From Pseudomonadota bacterium (GTDB lineage: Bacteria; Myxococcota_A; UBA9042), in NCBI GenBank assembly GCA_005792545.1, contig SXRM01000301.1, positions 1-50,363 of the forward strand: DNA of 50,363 nt, read 5' to 3'. The position numbers and the translations under genes are program-made. Every line of letters starts with the position of its first letter. Position 1 is the stretch's first letter. Of the stretch, positions 42,396 through 50,363 are shown piece after piece. A model generated the notes under the pieces. It saw only the letters and a program-made list of their open reading frames with translations. It ran no database searches and was not told the DNA's origin.

Positions 42396-45300
42396 ATGGC
42401 CGAGTTGCGCCAACCAGGTGTGCGAGCGGGTCAAATCTGCCACGACAAGGTTGAGTTCGCGTGCATTCTCGCCGATCTCGCGGGATTCTCAGCGCTGTCT
42501 GAGACCCTGGGCAAACTGGGGCCAAGCGGCGAAGACCGGATTGAAGGCATCTTGAACGCCTGCTTCGGTGCGACCCTCGACGCGGTGGCCGTCCACGGCG
42601 GTGATGTGCTCAATTTTGCGGGCGATGCCCTGACCGCAGTATTCCCGGTCGGGCCGGCCCGCGACATCGACGCGGCAACAGCGGCCGCGGTGGCTGCCGG
42701 TCTGCGCGCGTGCGCCGCCATCCATGCGCTCGAACCGGTCGAAGGCCTGCGTTTGCAACTGCGGGTTGGCGTGGCCGCCGGCGTGGGCAGTCGCTTTGAT
42801 GTCGGCGGCATCGACGACCGATGGCACCACGTGGCCGCCGGCAGCGTCGTCGATGACCTGCTGCTGGCTGCGCAAATCGCGCAACGCGGTGAAGTGGTGC
42901 TGTCGCCTGGCGCAGCGCGCAACGTCATTACCACCTGCCAGCTCGAGCCAGCGGACCAGGGTCATGCCCGGGTGCTGGATGCGAAGCCTGTCTCAACGCA
43001 GGCGCCGCTGCCCGTTGAGGAGGCCTCAGAGAACCTTCTTTCGATTCTCCGTAGCTACACCGCAGATGAGGCGCTGACGTCGCTCGAGAAAGGCGACCGC
43101 GGCGGCGTCGCGGAGATGCGGTCGATCACCTCGCTGTTCATCAACTTGCGCAACCTCGACGTCGCCGACTCGTTCGCACGCTCCATGGTGCGGGAAGGCG
43201 TGGCAGCAGCCCAAGACGTGCTGCGACGGTTTGGCGGCGGCGTCCACAAGGTCACGACCGACGAGAAGGGCATCCTGGTTGTCGCAGTGTTCGGCCTGCC
43301 GCCCCACAGCCACGAGAACAACGCGGCCCGCGGCGCCCGGTCGTCGATCGAGGTCCACGCGCGGCTCAAACGCCTGGGGATCGACCACGGCATCGGCGTC
43401 ACCACCGGGCGCGCGTGGTGCGGGATCATCGGCAACGACTGGCGGCGCGAGTACACGGTCGTCGCGCCAGTGGTCAACCAGGCGGCGCGGCTGATGCAGG
43501 CCGCCAACAACGACATTCTGTGCGACGACGCGACCGTACACGGCGCGCTCGGCTTTGTGCAATTCAAGCCCATGGCGCCCGTCATCGCCAAAGGCATGGC
43601 GCAGCCGCTGCCGGCGCACAAGCCGCTGCACAAGGTCAGCATCGGTGTGCGCGAGCGTTACATCTCGCGCAACAGCGGACCCGGCGAGTTGGTCGGCCGC
43701 CACGAAGAGTTGCGGCTCCTGGAACAACGGCTGAACGCCTTGATGTTCGAGGGGCAGTCTGCCGTTGCGCTGGTGCAGGGTGAGCCCGGCATTGGCAAGA
43801 GCGCGCTTTTGGCGGCATTGCTGTCGTCGGCCGACGCATGCGCGGTGCAGACCGCGAGCGGCGGCGCCGACAGCCTCGAAGCCAACACGACCTACTACGT
43901 ATGGTCGGAACTGTTCTATCGCCTGCTCGACGTGCCGACGTCGGTCAGTGAGCCGCAACGTCGCGCGCAGGTTCACGCCAAGCTGATGTTCTGGCGCGTC
44001 GATCCAACGTACGCGGCGTTGCTCAACCCGATCCTCAACTTGGACTTCAACGAGCCGCCCGAGTTGCAAGAGCTGACCGGCGTCGTGCGCCATTCGCGCA
44101 CCATCGCCTACGCCACCGAGTTGTTCCTGGCCATGCACCACGGCGCGCCGGTGCTGCTGGTTCTGGACGATGTGCAGTGGCTGGATTCGGCAAGCTGGGA
44201 CCTGCTCGACCAGATTCAGCGCAAATGCACGCACCTGTTGATGGTCCTGGGCTTGCGCCCAAGCGACTCTGCCAACCACCCCACAATGCGGCGGCTGCGC
44301 GAACTCGCGATCGGGGCCACGCTCGACCTGGGCATGCTTGGCCGTCTGGCTTTGGAAGAGCTGATTGCGCGACGCTTGGGCGTGGCGACTGCCGTGCCTG
44401 CCGAGGTCATCGACCTGGTCGTGGCCCGGGCCGAGGGCAACCCGTTCGTCGCTGAAGAGATGGCGCTGGTGCTCAAAGACGCCGGCGCAGTGGCGGTCGT
44501 CGATGGGGTGGCAACCCTGTCCGCGCAGGCCCTATCTGAGGTGCGCTTTCCCTCTACGCTGCAAGGCTTGATTACGGCGCGCCTGGACCGCCTGCCCGCC
44601 GATCAGCAGCCGACCGTCAAGTACGCCGCGGTCATCGGTCGCACGTTCGCGGTCGACGTGCTGCTCGGGATCCACACCGGCGGACTGAGTCGCGACGGCC
44701 TGCTGGCGCAGTTGCGCCACCTCGAAGAATTGCGCCTGACCGAGCAAGAGGGAGACAGCATTTGGAGCTTTCGCCACGCGGTAACGCGCGAAGCGGCCTA
44801 CGAACTGCTACCGTTCGTGGCCCGCCAGCGCGTGCACCTGGCGGTCGCGCAATGGTACGAGCATAACCTGGCGGCAGTCGGCACGAGCGCCCTGGCTATC
44901 CTGGCCTGGCACTACAAGATGGCCGGCGACGCGATGCGGTCGCTGCACTGGTTTGAGAAGGCAGGTGAGCACGCTCTGCAGCAAGGCGCCAACCGCGAAG
45001 CCATCCACTTCTTCGCGCAAGTGCGGGCGATTGCCGACCATGCGACGCCCACCGAGCGCGGCGCGCTGACGCCGATGCGGCGCGCCATCTGGGCCAGCCG
45101 GCTGGGCGAGTCGCGCATGGGCCTTGGCGACCTTGACGGCGCGTTTGAAGCCCTGAGCGAGGCGCTAGGCCGGCTGGGCGAGTCGGTGCCGACGGCGTTG
45201 GTTGGGCGGGGCCGGCGGCTTTTGGGCGAGATCGTGCGCCAGACGTGGCACCTGCTGCGCAGAGCGGTGACGCGGCGCGACGACAGCGTAGGCGAGGTGG

Positions 45301-46376
45301 CCCGTGCCTGGGCGCTGCTCGGCGAGATCAGCTACTTCAGGACCGATATCGGCGGATGGGCGCTTGCAAGCCTGCTGGCGATCAACCGCGCAGAAATGGC
45401 GGGGGACCTGACCCTGGCGGCGCGGGCCTACAGCGGCCTCGCCAATCTGGCGGGCACCCTGCGGCTGCGTGCTCTGATGCGACGCTACCTGCTGCGAGCG
45501 CGCCTGAGCCACGACCCGAGCGCGCGCATGGCCGCGGACTGGGCCGATGGCGTATTCCGGTTGACGTTTTGCGACTGGGCGGGCGCGCGCGAAGTTCTGC
45601 AGCACGGCACAGCACTTGGCGAGTCGAGCGGTGCGCACTACGAGCTCGGCATTGGCATTACCATCGTCGGTTACCTGCACTACTGCACGGAGCCGACTGG
45701 CGTCGCGCTGACGACGTTGCGCCAGGGGCTGGCCAGCGCGCGCGACCGCGGCAACCTGCAGCACGAATCGTGGGCGCTAACGCTGATGGTGCCGTTACTC
45801 TTGATGCGCAACGAGAACCGCGACGCCGAACGCTGCGAGCAAGGCGCCGGCGACCGGCTCGCCACCAGCGACCCGTTGAGTGTGCCCATCTACCACGGGG
45901 TCAAGGCGCAGACCCGCTGGCGGTGCAGTCACCACGCGGCTGCGCTTGATGCCGCCGACGACGCGCTGCAGGCCTTCGCGAAAGCGCCACCTGCCGGCTA
46001 CATCTACATGCCGGGCCTGACCGGCTTGATGGAAGTGGCGGTCAGCGAAATGCGGCGTCCCGGCGGCGACCCTGCGCGCGGGCTGCGCCTGGCCAACGCG
46101 ACACTCAAGGTGTTTGACGGCTTCGCGATGCTGTTTCCGTTTGCGCGCGCACGCCTGGCCTTGCACCAGGCCCAGCTGGCTTGGGCGCAAGGACGGTCGA
46201 GCACTGCCGCCAACCTGTTTCGAAAGGCGGCGGCAAGAGCCGAGCGCGATGGCTTGCGTTGGGAGCGGGGCTGGGCCTTGACCGGCCTCGGCGAATTGCG
46301 CAATGACCCGGCACTGGCGAGCGCAGGGCGCAAGATTTTGGAAGAAATCGAGGACTTTACAGGCACTGCCGGCTGA
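42396..46376 (+). CDS. Class III adenylyl-cyclase/AAA ATPase/TPR protein resembling soluble adenylyl cyclase
   Basis: 1326 residues from ATG 42396, with AAGG at 42386-42389 (TTG 42360 upstream is less likely). Cyclase domain 1 (~20-190) has FACILADLAGFSALSE with metal Asp27 and NFAGDALTAVF with Asp77. Cyclase domain 2 (~235-430) has FINLRNLDVA (first metal Asp replaced), VFGLPPHSHENNAARG and AWCGIIGNDWRREYTVVAPV, a degenerate second half as in mammalian ADCY10, to which this region is unusually close. An AAA/NACHT-like ATPase follows: P-loop GEPGIGKS (~462-469), Walker B VLLVLDDVQWLD (~591), TARLDRLPADQ. Residues ~830-1320 are TPR-like helices. Predicted function: cAMP synthesis gated by ATPase and TPR sensing of an intracellular signal. 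It stands alone on the strand, 144 bp after the protease. Confidence 0.8.
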   Translation: MAELRQPGVRAGQICHDKVEFACILADLAGFSALSETLGKLGPSGEDRIEGILNACFGATLDAVAVHGGDVLNFAGDALTAVFPVGPARDIDAATAAAVAAGLRACAAIHALEPVEGLRLQLRVGVAAGVGSRFDVGGIDDRWHHVAAGSVVDDLLLAAQIAQRGEVVLSPGAARNVITTCQLEPADQGHARVLDAKPVSTQAPLPVEEASENLLSILRSYTADEALTSLEKGDRGGVAEMRSITSLFINLRNLDVADSFARSMVREGVAAAQDVLRRFGGGVHKVTTDEKGILVVAVFGLPPHSHENNAARGARSSIEVHARLKRLGIDHGIGVTTGRAWCGIIGNDWRREYTVVAPVVNQAARLMQAANNDILCDDATVHGALGFVQFKPMAPVIAKGMAQPLPAHKPLHKVSIGVRERYISRNSGPGELVGRHEELRLLEQRLNALMFEGQSAVALVQGEPGIGKSALLAALLSSADACAVQTASGGADSLEANTTYYVWSELFYRLLDVPTSVSEPQRRAQVHAKLMFWRVDPTYAALLNPILNLDFNEPPELQELTGVVRHSRTIAYATELFLAMHHGAPVLLVLDDVQWLDSASWDLLDQIQRKCTHLLMVLGLRPSDSANHPTMRRLRELAIGATLDLGMLGRLALEELIARRLGVATAVPAEVIDLVVARAEGNPFVAEEMALVLKDAGAVAVVDGVATLSAQALSEVRFPSTLQGLITARLDRLPADQQPTVKYAAVIGRTFAVDVLLGIHTGGLSRDGLLAQLRHLEELRLTEQEGDSIWSFRHAVTREAAYELLPFVARQRVHLAVAQWYEHNLAAVGTSALAILAWHYKMAGDAMRSLHWFEKAGEHALQQGANREAIHFFAQVRAIADHATPTERGALTPMRRAIWASRLGESRMGLGDLDGAFEALSEALGRLGESVPTALVGRGRRLLGEIVRQTWHLLRRAVTRRDDSVGEVARAWALLGEISYFRTDIGGWALASLLAINRAEMAGDLTLAARAYSGLANLAGTLRLRALMRRYLLRARLSHDPSARMAADWADGVFRLTFCDWAGAREVLQHGTALGESSGAHYELGIGITIVGYLHYCTEPTGVALTTLRQGLASARDRGNLQHESWALTLMVPLLLMRNENRDAERCEQGAGDRLATSDPLSVPIYHGVKAQTRWRCSHHAAALDAADDALQAFAKAPPAGYIYMPGLTGLMEVAVSEMRRPGGDPARGLRLANATLKVFDGFAMLFPFARARLALHQAQLAWAQGRSSTAANLFRKAAARAERDGLRWERGWALTGLGELRNDPALASAGRKILEEIEDFTGTAG

Positions 46377-46382
46377 TTGAAC

Positions 46383-46844
46383 TCAAGCTTTCGGCACCGT
46401 CCGCCACACGCCATAGGCCCAGGCAGAGGTCGCGACCAGTGCTGGCCCGACGACAAGGACCCCCAACAAGCCAAAAACCACGTTGTTGGCCGGGTTGGCG
46501 TCCACGCCGACGCCTGCCACACGCCAAAATGCCTTGGCAGCGGTGACGAGCCAGTTGCTGTAGGTGGCCAGCACCGTCAATGCCAGAATCCGCGCCTGAC
46601 CGACGTGGTTGTACTGCACCCACGGTAGCGACCAGCCATAAATGGCCAGCCACGCCGAGCCCGTGATGGCGTTGACGTGCGCGGCGAGCAGTGCGTGCGG
46701 GTCGGCGTCGAGCTTGCCAGTCATGGCCAGCGCCACCACCAGCCCGACCAGCATGGCCAGCAGCATCAGCAACGCGGCAGCCTTGGCCGCGCGGCGTTGC
46801 AGCGAACCGACACCGTCCTGCGGCGCAGCATTGCCGTCACTCAT
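46383..46844 (-). CDS. Small membrane protein resembling styrene-oxide isomerase/hydroxylaminobenzene mutase
   Basis: 153 residues from ATG 46844 with a GGGGG upstream. Four hydrophobic helices (~22-43, ~55-75, ~83-105, ~122-143). DADPHALLAAHVNAITGSAW and ATYSNWLVTAAKAFW match the positions of AHxxx and YxNWL blocks I recall from StyC/HabA-type isomerases, which bind haem b and rearrange epoxides or hydroxylamines. The haem ligand has not been proven here. It lies 6 bp from the stop of the convergent cyclase gene and on the same strand as the LamG-like protein gene. No styrene-pathway gene is near, so a different substrate is likely. Confidence 0.5.
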   Translation of the reverse strand: MSDGNAAPQDGVGSLQRRAAKAAALLMLLAMLVGLVVALAMTGKLDADPHALLAAHVNAITGSAWLAIYGWSLPWVQYNHVGQARILALTVLATYSNWLVTAAKAFWRVAGVGVDANPANNVVFGLLGVLVVGPALVATSAWAYGVWRTVPKA

Positions 46845-46954
46845 GGTCGAGCCCCCGTCGCGGCGCCTGCACACCGCCACATCCACGCGATGGTTGGCCG
46901 GCAGTGGGTTTTCGTCAAGGCTTGGGGCTGGCAATTGCGCAACAACGGCAGACA

Positions 46955-48787
46955 CTATAACCCGTATTGGCCTTTGGTACGCGCGTATTCGGCGCCGAGC
47001 TCGGCGTCGCTGAGCGCGCGGGTATAGAAGCGTGCTGCGGCAATGCCGCCCTTCCAGTAGCTGCCGCTGCCCTCGTGCCCCCAGCCGATCGTGCTCACCG
47101 CGGACGACTGCGAATTGGGGTGGCTGTCGATGGTGCCAGTGGCGACGTTGACACCGTCGACGCCCCACTTCCAGCTGCTGGCGACGCCCACTTCGTAGCC
47201 GAAGTGCACCATCTTCCATTTGCCGATCGGCACCTTGGCCGACCACGATTGGCCGCCGGATCCGGCAATGTCGACGCAGCAATTGCCGTTATTGACACGG
47301 AAATACCAGACATCGCTCGAATACTTGCCAAACCACACCCAGTCGCCGGCGTTGGCGGTCACTGCGTCGCGGTTGACGTACAGGCCGCCGGTGTTGGTGT
47401 CGGCGTTGGGCACCTGCGACCACAGCCAGTAGACCCCCATGAATTTTTGGGTGTTGAGCTTGGCATTGGGGAACTGGGCTCCGCCACCTGTGCCGTTGAA
47501 CTCCATGGCGGGCGCACCGCCGAGCGTGTTGAAGCTGACGCCGTTGAGCAGTTTGGCATGGGCGCCATTGCCGCTGACGTCATTCCACGCGGCGCCGCCG
47601 CCTGGCCAGCTGTCTTTGCGGCTGGCGTCGAACCACATGGCGAGGCCGTCGAGTTCCACGGCGACAGCGCCAGCCAGCGTGGTTTGCGTGCCATCTGCGG
47701 CGGTGAGCGTCAGGTCCTTCGCGCCGGCCGATGTCTGTGGCGGCACCGTGACCTGCAGCTCGGCAGGCGAGACTACGGTGACCGTCGCCGCCTTGACCCC
47801 GCCGATGTGCACCACCATACCCGTCGCGAAGTTCGCGCCCTTGACGGTCAACACGGCGCCACCGCCCAAAGTGACCACAGTCGGAGCGACACTGGAGACC
47901 TGCGGCACCGGCGCGTTGTCGAGCTGCAGCCACTTGTCGCCCATGCACACTTCCAAGTGTTTGCCTGTCCAGCGCAAGGTGCCGGCCAGGTCGGGGGCGC
48001 AGTTGGCATTTTGGGCGCCGACCTTGATACCGCCGCCGGAGGCAATCGAGCCGGACACTGCGAGGCCGGCCGACGACACGATGCCGGCGGCCGAAAACGT
48101 ACCCTTGACGGCCGCATCCTTGGCCACCTTAAGGCCACCCTCGAGGTCCAGGTCGCCGCCAATGACGACGCTGCCGGCCACCGTGCCGCCCTTGGCCGAA
48201 AGAAACAGTGCGCTGGTGGCCGGCGCCAGTGCTCCGGGCTGGATACACCCTGTGCACTTGAGGTCCTGGGCAAGCTCTGCCAGCTGCGCGTACTCGGCTT
48301 GCTTGGCCAGATTGGCCTTGACCGCAAATTCGGCGTTGGTGGCGTTGTCGGCCAGCTTGGCGCTGGCGGCCACGTCGGCGACCGCGGCCTTGGCAGCCGC
48401 TTGGGCGAAGTAGGCCTTGGGCACGAACTTGAGCGGCACGCGCGGCAGCTCGGTGTCGCCGCCGACCTGCAGCCCGAACCAGAGCGGCTGCCCCGCGAGC
48501 AACAGCGCATCTGGGATGACATCGGTCGCGCCCAGCTCGAGCGCAAAAACGCCGCCGGCGACGACGACTTGCTTCTCCAGTTCTTGCCACACGGGCTTGC
48601 CGGCGTCGGCTTTGTCGTACAGGGCCGCGATCATGACGTAGTTGCCGTCTGTGGCAACGGTGCCAGGAGCGCCCTTGAGCGTGCCCTGCACCGGTAAGCT
48701 TGCAGCCAAAGCGGAGCGGTGCCCGCAGACCCCCATTGCGACCAACGAGAGCACAGCTACCTGAGCCGTAAAGCGAAACACCTGCAT
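46955..48787 (-). CDS. Secreted IPT/LamG-domain protein
   Basis: 610 residues. ATG 48787 with GGAGG six bases upstream. Type I signal with cleavage after ALA (~31). Residues ~100-175 are Ala/Lys/Asp-rich helical sequence (YFAQAAAKAAVADVAASAKL), reminiscent of trimeric phage-tail or collagen-like stalks. CTGCIQPGAL and stretches with GG-rich beta follow (~185-285). An IPT/TIG domain reads VPQVSSVAPTVVTLGGGAVL, VKGANFATGMVVHIGG and TVPPQTSAGAKDLTLTAADG. The C-terminal ~210 residues are LamG/concanavalin-like (LAMWFDASRKDSWP, WNDVSGNGAHAKLLNGVS, GYEVGVASSWKWGVDGV, IAAARFYTRALSDAELGAEY). A carbohydrate- or surface-binding exoprotein; upstream of the isomerase-like gene on the same strand by 110 bp. 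Confidence 0.74.
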   Translation of the reverse strand: MQVFRFTAQVAVLSLVAMGVCGHRSALAASLPVQGTLKGAPGTVATDGNYVMIAALYDKADAGKPVWQELEKQVVVAGGVFALELGATDVIPDALLLAGQPLWFGLQVGGDTELPRVPLKFVPKAYFAQAAAKAAVADVAASAKLADNATNAEFAVKANLAKQAEYAQLAELAQDLKCTGCIQPGALAPATSALFLSAKGGTVAGSVVIGGDLDLEGGLKVAKDAAVKGTFSAAGIVSSAGLAVSGSIASGGGIKVGAQNANCAPDLAGTLRWTGKHLEVCMGDKWLQLDNAPVPQVSSVAPTVVTLGGGAVLTVKGANFATGMVVHIGGVKAATVTVVSPAELQVTVPPQTSAGAKDLTLTAADGTQTTLAGAVAVELDGLAMWFDASRKDSWPGGGAAWNDVSGNGAHAKLLNGVSFNTLGGAPAMEFNGTGGGAQFPNAKLNTQKFMGVYWLWSQVPNADTNTGGLYVNRDAVTANAGDWVWFGKYSSDVWYFRVNNGNCCVDIAGSGGQSWSAKVPIGKWKMVHFGYEVGVASSWKWGVDGVNVATGTIDSHPNSQSSAVSTIGWGHEGSGSYWKGGIAAARFYTRALSDAELGAEYARTKGQYGL

Positions 48788-48893
48788 GGCGCACCTCCGT
48801 CGGCCGCACGCTAACCGATTCATGGTCGCGCAGCAATTAGCGCTCGCCGTCGCGCAAGGTGGTCGGGCAGGCAAAAGTCGGCGGGCCAAAGAG

Positions 48894-48921
48894 TTGACGG
48901 CGGCCCGGGCGTCGCTACACT
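48894..48921 (+). promoter_or_regulatory. Good sigma-70 promoter for the EF-hand/TSP-like protein
   Basis: TTGACG (48894-48899) and TACACT (48916-48921) are 16 bp apart, 43 bp before the ATG at 48964. It is the best consensus pair in the window. The rest of the divergent region 48788-48963 shows no second element. Confidence 0.6.
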
Positions 48922-48963
48922 GCCGCCGCCTGCCACTTTGGGCGGCGCACGGGTGTTCCCAAC

Positions 48964-50363
48964 ATGCTAGTCAATGTGTCACGCAGCGCCGTATTGGCGC
49001 TCGGTTTGTTGTTGCCTGCAGCTGGCTTGGCTGTACCTGCGTCGTTTGGCGCGAACACGGACTACACGCCGGTGACCTGCGCCGGCGGCGGCGCGTTCGA
49101 CCCGACCCAAGACGCCAACGCCGCCAAAGACGAGCGCGACATCGTCGGCGACGCCGCCAACCCGGCGATGTACGTGCGCGACGACGGCACCCACGTGTTC
49201 TTTCGCCTACGGCTGGATGCCAATCCGTTGGTCGGCGGCGGCGCGGCTCCGTTGGCGCAGTTCGGCTGGGGCATCGGCCTGGACAGCGACGGGGTCAATA
49301 CCTCGATCGAGTACACCATCGTGGTCAACGGCATCGGCGAAAAAGTCTCGCTGGTCCGCAGTAGCGACGGTAAAGCCATCAAGGAGTGGTCGCCGACCCT
49401 GACCGCTGCCTCGCCCAACCCAATTGCCGGGTTCGTGCACGTCACCAAGGCGGGCAGTGCGCTGTTTGGCGAGGACGACTACTTCTTGACCGTGGCCGTG
49501 CCCATGCAAGAGGCGCTGGACGCGACCAAAAGCGATCCCAAGCCGCTCAAGTGGGGCAAGAACCTGGTGTGGGCGGGGACCTCGACCAATGGCGTCTCGA
49601 TCGACAAGGACTTTACCTGCTGGGACGACGGGCAACCCCTGGATCTGGCGAAAGCGGCCGTCGACCCGATCATCGTCGGCACCTACGTCGAGATCGGCGC
49701 CCCGGCCGCCGGCGCCAAAGTCGAGACGGTGACGCCAACGCTGTCGGGCACCACCGAGCCCAACCTCAAGGTTACGATCACCATCGGTTCACAGACGGCC
49801 ACCGTCACGGCGGACGCTAGCGGTAAGTGGTCGTTTGAGGTGCCGTTGTTGTTTGGCCTGCCAACCGTGGGCAATGTCACCGCCAAGGCTGACGTCAAGG
49901 ACGCCCAGGGCAACGCCGCAAGCGCGAGCGTGACCTTTGCCGTCAAAGTGCCGACCTGCACCGACAAGGAAATGAACGGTAACGAAACCGATGTCGACTG
50001 CGGCGGCAGCTGCACCACCAAGTGCGCGGCCGATAAGGGCTGCGCCACCGGCAAGGACTGCGACAGCGGCATCTGCAACGGAACCACCAAGAAGTGCCTC
50101 GCCGGCTGCGCCTCGACCACCGACTGTGACGCCGACGGTCTGCCCAATGACAAAGAAGACCTGAACAACAATGGTGCGGTGGACACCGGCGAGACCGACC
50201 CGAACAACCCCGACAGCGACGGTGACGGCTTGCTCGACGGCACGGAGGACACCAACAAGAACGGCAAGTTCGACGCGGGCGAAACCAAGCCGCTGGTCAA
50301 GGACACCGACGGCGATGGCCTGACCGACGGGCTAGAGGACAAAAACAAGAACGGCAAAGTGGA
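48964..50363 (+). CDS. Large secreted Ig/TSP3-like calcium-binding protein, 3' end outside the window
   Basis: An open frame from ATG 48964 to the window end (466 codons seen, no stop). Type I signal in residues 1-26 (LALGLLLPAAGLAVPA). Residues ~30-230 are a beta-rich N-terminal domain of unknown family (VFFRLRLDANPLVGGG, FGWGIGLDSDGVNTSIEYTI). Residues ~240-340 form an Ig-like unit (VETVTPTLSGTTEPNLKVTI, ADASGKWSFEVPL). Then a Cys module CTDKEMNGNETDVDCGGSCT followed by CAADKGC..CDSGIC..C, and EF-hand/TSP3-like DSDGDGLLDGTEDTNKNGKF and DTDGDGLTDGLEDKNKNGK. The missing C terminus may hold a MYXO-CTERM anchor as such proteins often do. A clear promoter precedes it. Confidence 0.78.
   Translation, partial: MLVNVSRSAVLALGLLLPAAGLAVPASFGANTDYTPVTCAGGGAFDPTQDANAAKDERDIVGDAANPAMYVRDDGTHVFFRLRLDANPLVGGGAAPLAQFGWGIGLDSDGVNTSIEYTIVVNGIGEKVSLVRSSDGKAIKEWSPTLTAASPNPIAGFVHVTKAGSALFGEDDYFLTVAVPMQEALDATKSDPKPLKWGKNLVWAGTSTNGVSIDKDFTCWDDGQPLDLAKAAVDPIIVGTYVEIGAPAAGAKVETVTPTLSGTTEPNLKVTITIGSQTATVTADASGKWSFEVPLLFGLPTVGNVTAKADVKDAQGNAASASVTFAVKVPTCTDKEMNGNETDVDCGGSCTTKCAADKGCATGKDCDSGICNGTTKKCLAGCASTTDCDADGLPNDKEDLNNNGAVDTGETDPNNPDSDGDGLLDGTEDTNKNGKFDAGETKPLVKDTDGDGLTDGLEDKNKNGKV

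Overview
This window is high-GC DNA, almost certainly from a Myxococcota/Polyangia-type deltaproteobacterium. Three things point there: a C-terminal anchor of the MYXO-CTERM type (Cys-Ser, one hydrophobic helix, Arg-rich tail) on the protein ending at 29408; about eleven predicted lipoproteins, many with Asp/Thr/Ala-rich low-complexity linkers behind the lipobox; and large cell-surface proteins built from calcium-binding thrombospondin type-3 repeats, somatomedin-B-like, Ig-like, IPT and LamG domains. I see no tRNA, rRNA, CRISPR array, phage block or intact transposase.

Layout, left to right. Positions 2-2523 are the end of an operon for a type II DMSO-reductase-family enzyme: iron-sulfur beta subunit (5' end outside the window), haem gamma subunit as a lipoprotein, and TorD/NarJ-like chaperone, in the order B-C-D. 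A nine-copy 21-bp array and a bidirectional-terminator-like dyad separate it from a convergent FAD oxidase. Then come greB, a translationally linked NamZ-type exo-muramidase, and an acetoacetate-decarboxylase-fold protein. Positions 7257-13054 hold mostly exported proteins (a c-type cytochrome lipoprotein, an Ig-like lipoprotein, a di-haem peroxidase-like lipoprotein, a Cys-rich lipoprotein) plus an RlmK-type rRNA methyltransferase.

Positions 13068-25685 are nearly all on the minus strand: DnaQ-like exonuclease with phosphatidylserine decarboxylase; MTA phosphorylase with a PfkB kinase; a PilZ protein; allantoinase and a PuuD-type urate hydroxylase with an extra cytochrome domain (together a urate-to-allantoate route); a lipase-like lipoprotein; an UPF0104-type membrane protein; and a DUF4139 lipoprotein carrying an OmpA-like insert.

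Positions 25951-50363 carry several very large surface proteins (the main one has 28 exact-length 108-bp TSP3 repeats), a truncated haemoglobin, an esterase, a CAP-domain lipoprotein, and a three-gene cassette (39181-42251). The cassette has a 66-residue peptide resembling the NHLP/Os1348-like RiPP-precursor leaders and ending in a glycine run, a SAM methyltransferase, and a C1 papain-like protease fused to a possible alpha/beta-hydrolase half. It is followed by a soluble-adenylyl-cyclase-like cyclase/ATPase/TPR protein and a styrene-oxide-isomerase-like membrane protein. The cassette is the best candidate for an undescribed system.

Intergenic DNA carries unusual short repeats: four dispersed copies of a 19-bp motif (core TTGTTCAGATC), and CGGACAC-type words repeated at helical spacing (11 or 22 bp) at two loci, with a related 22-bp duplication at a third. 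Functions are assigned from motifs read by eye; no database search was run.
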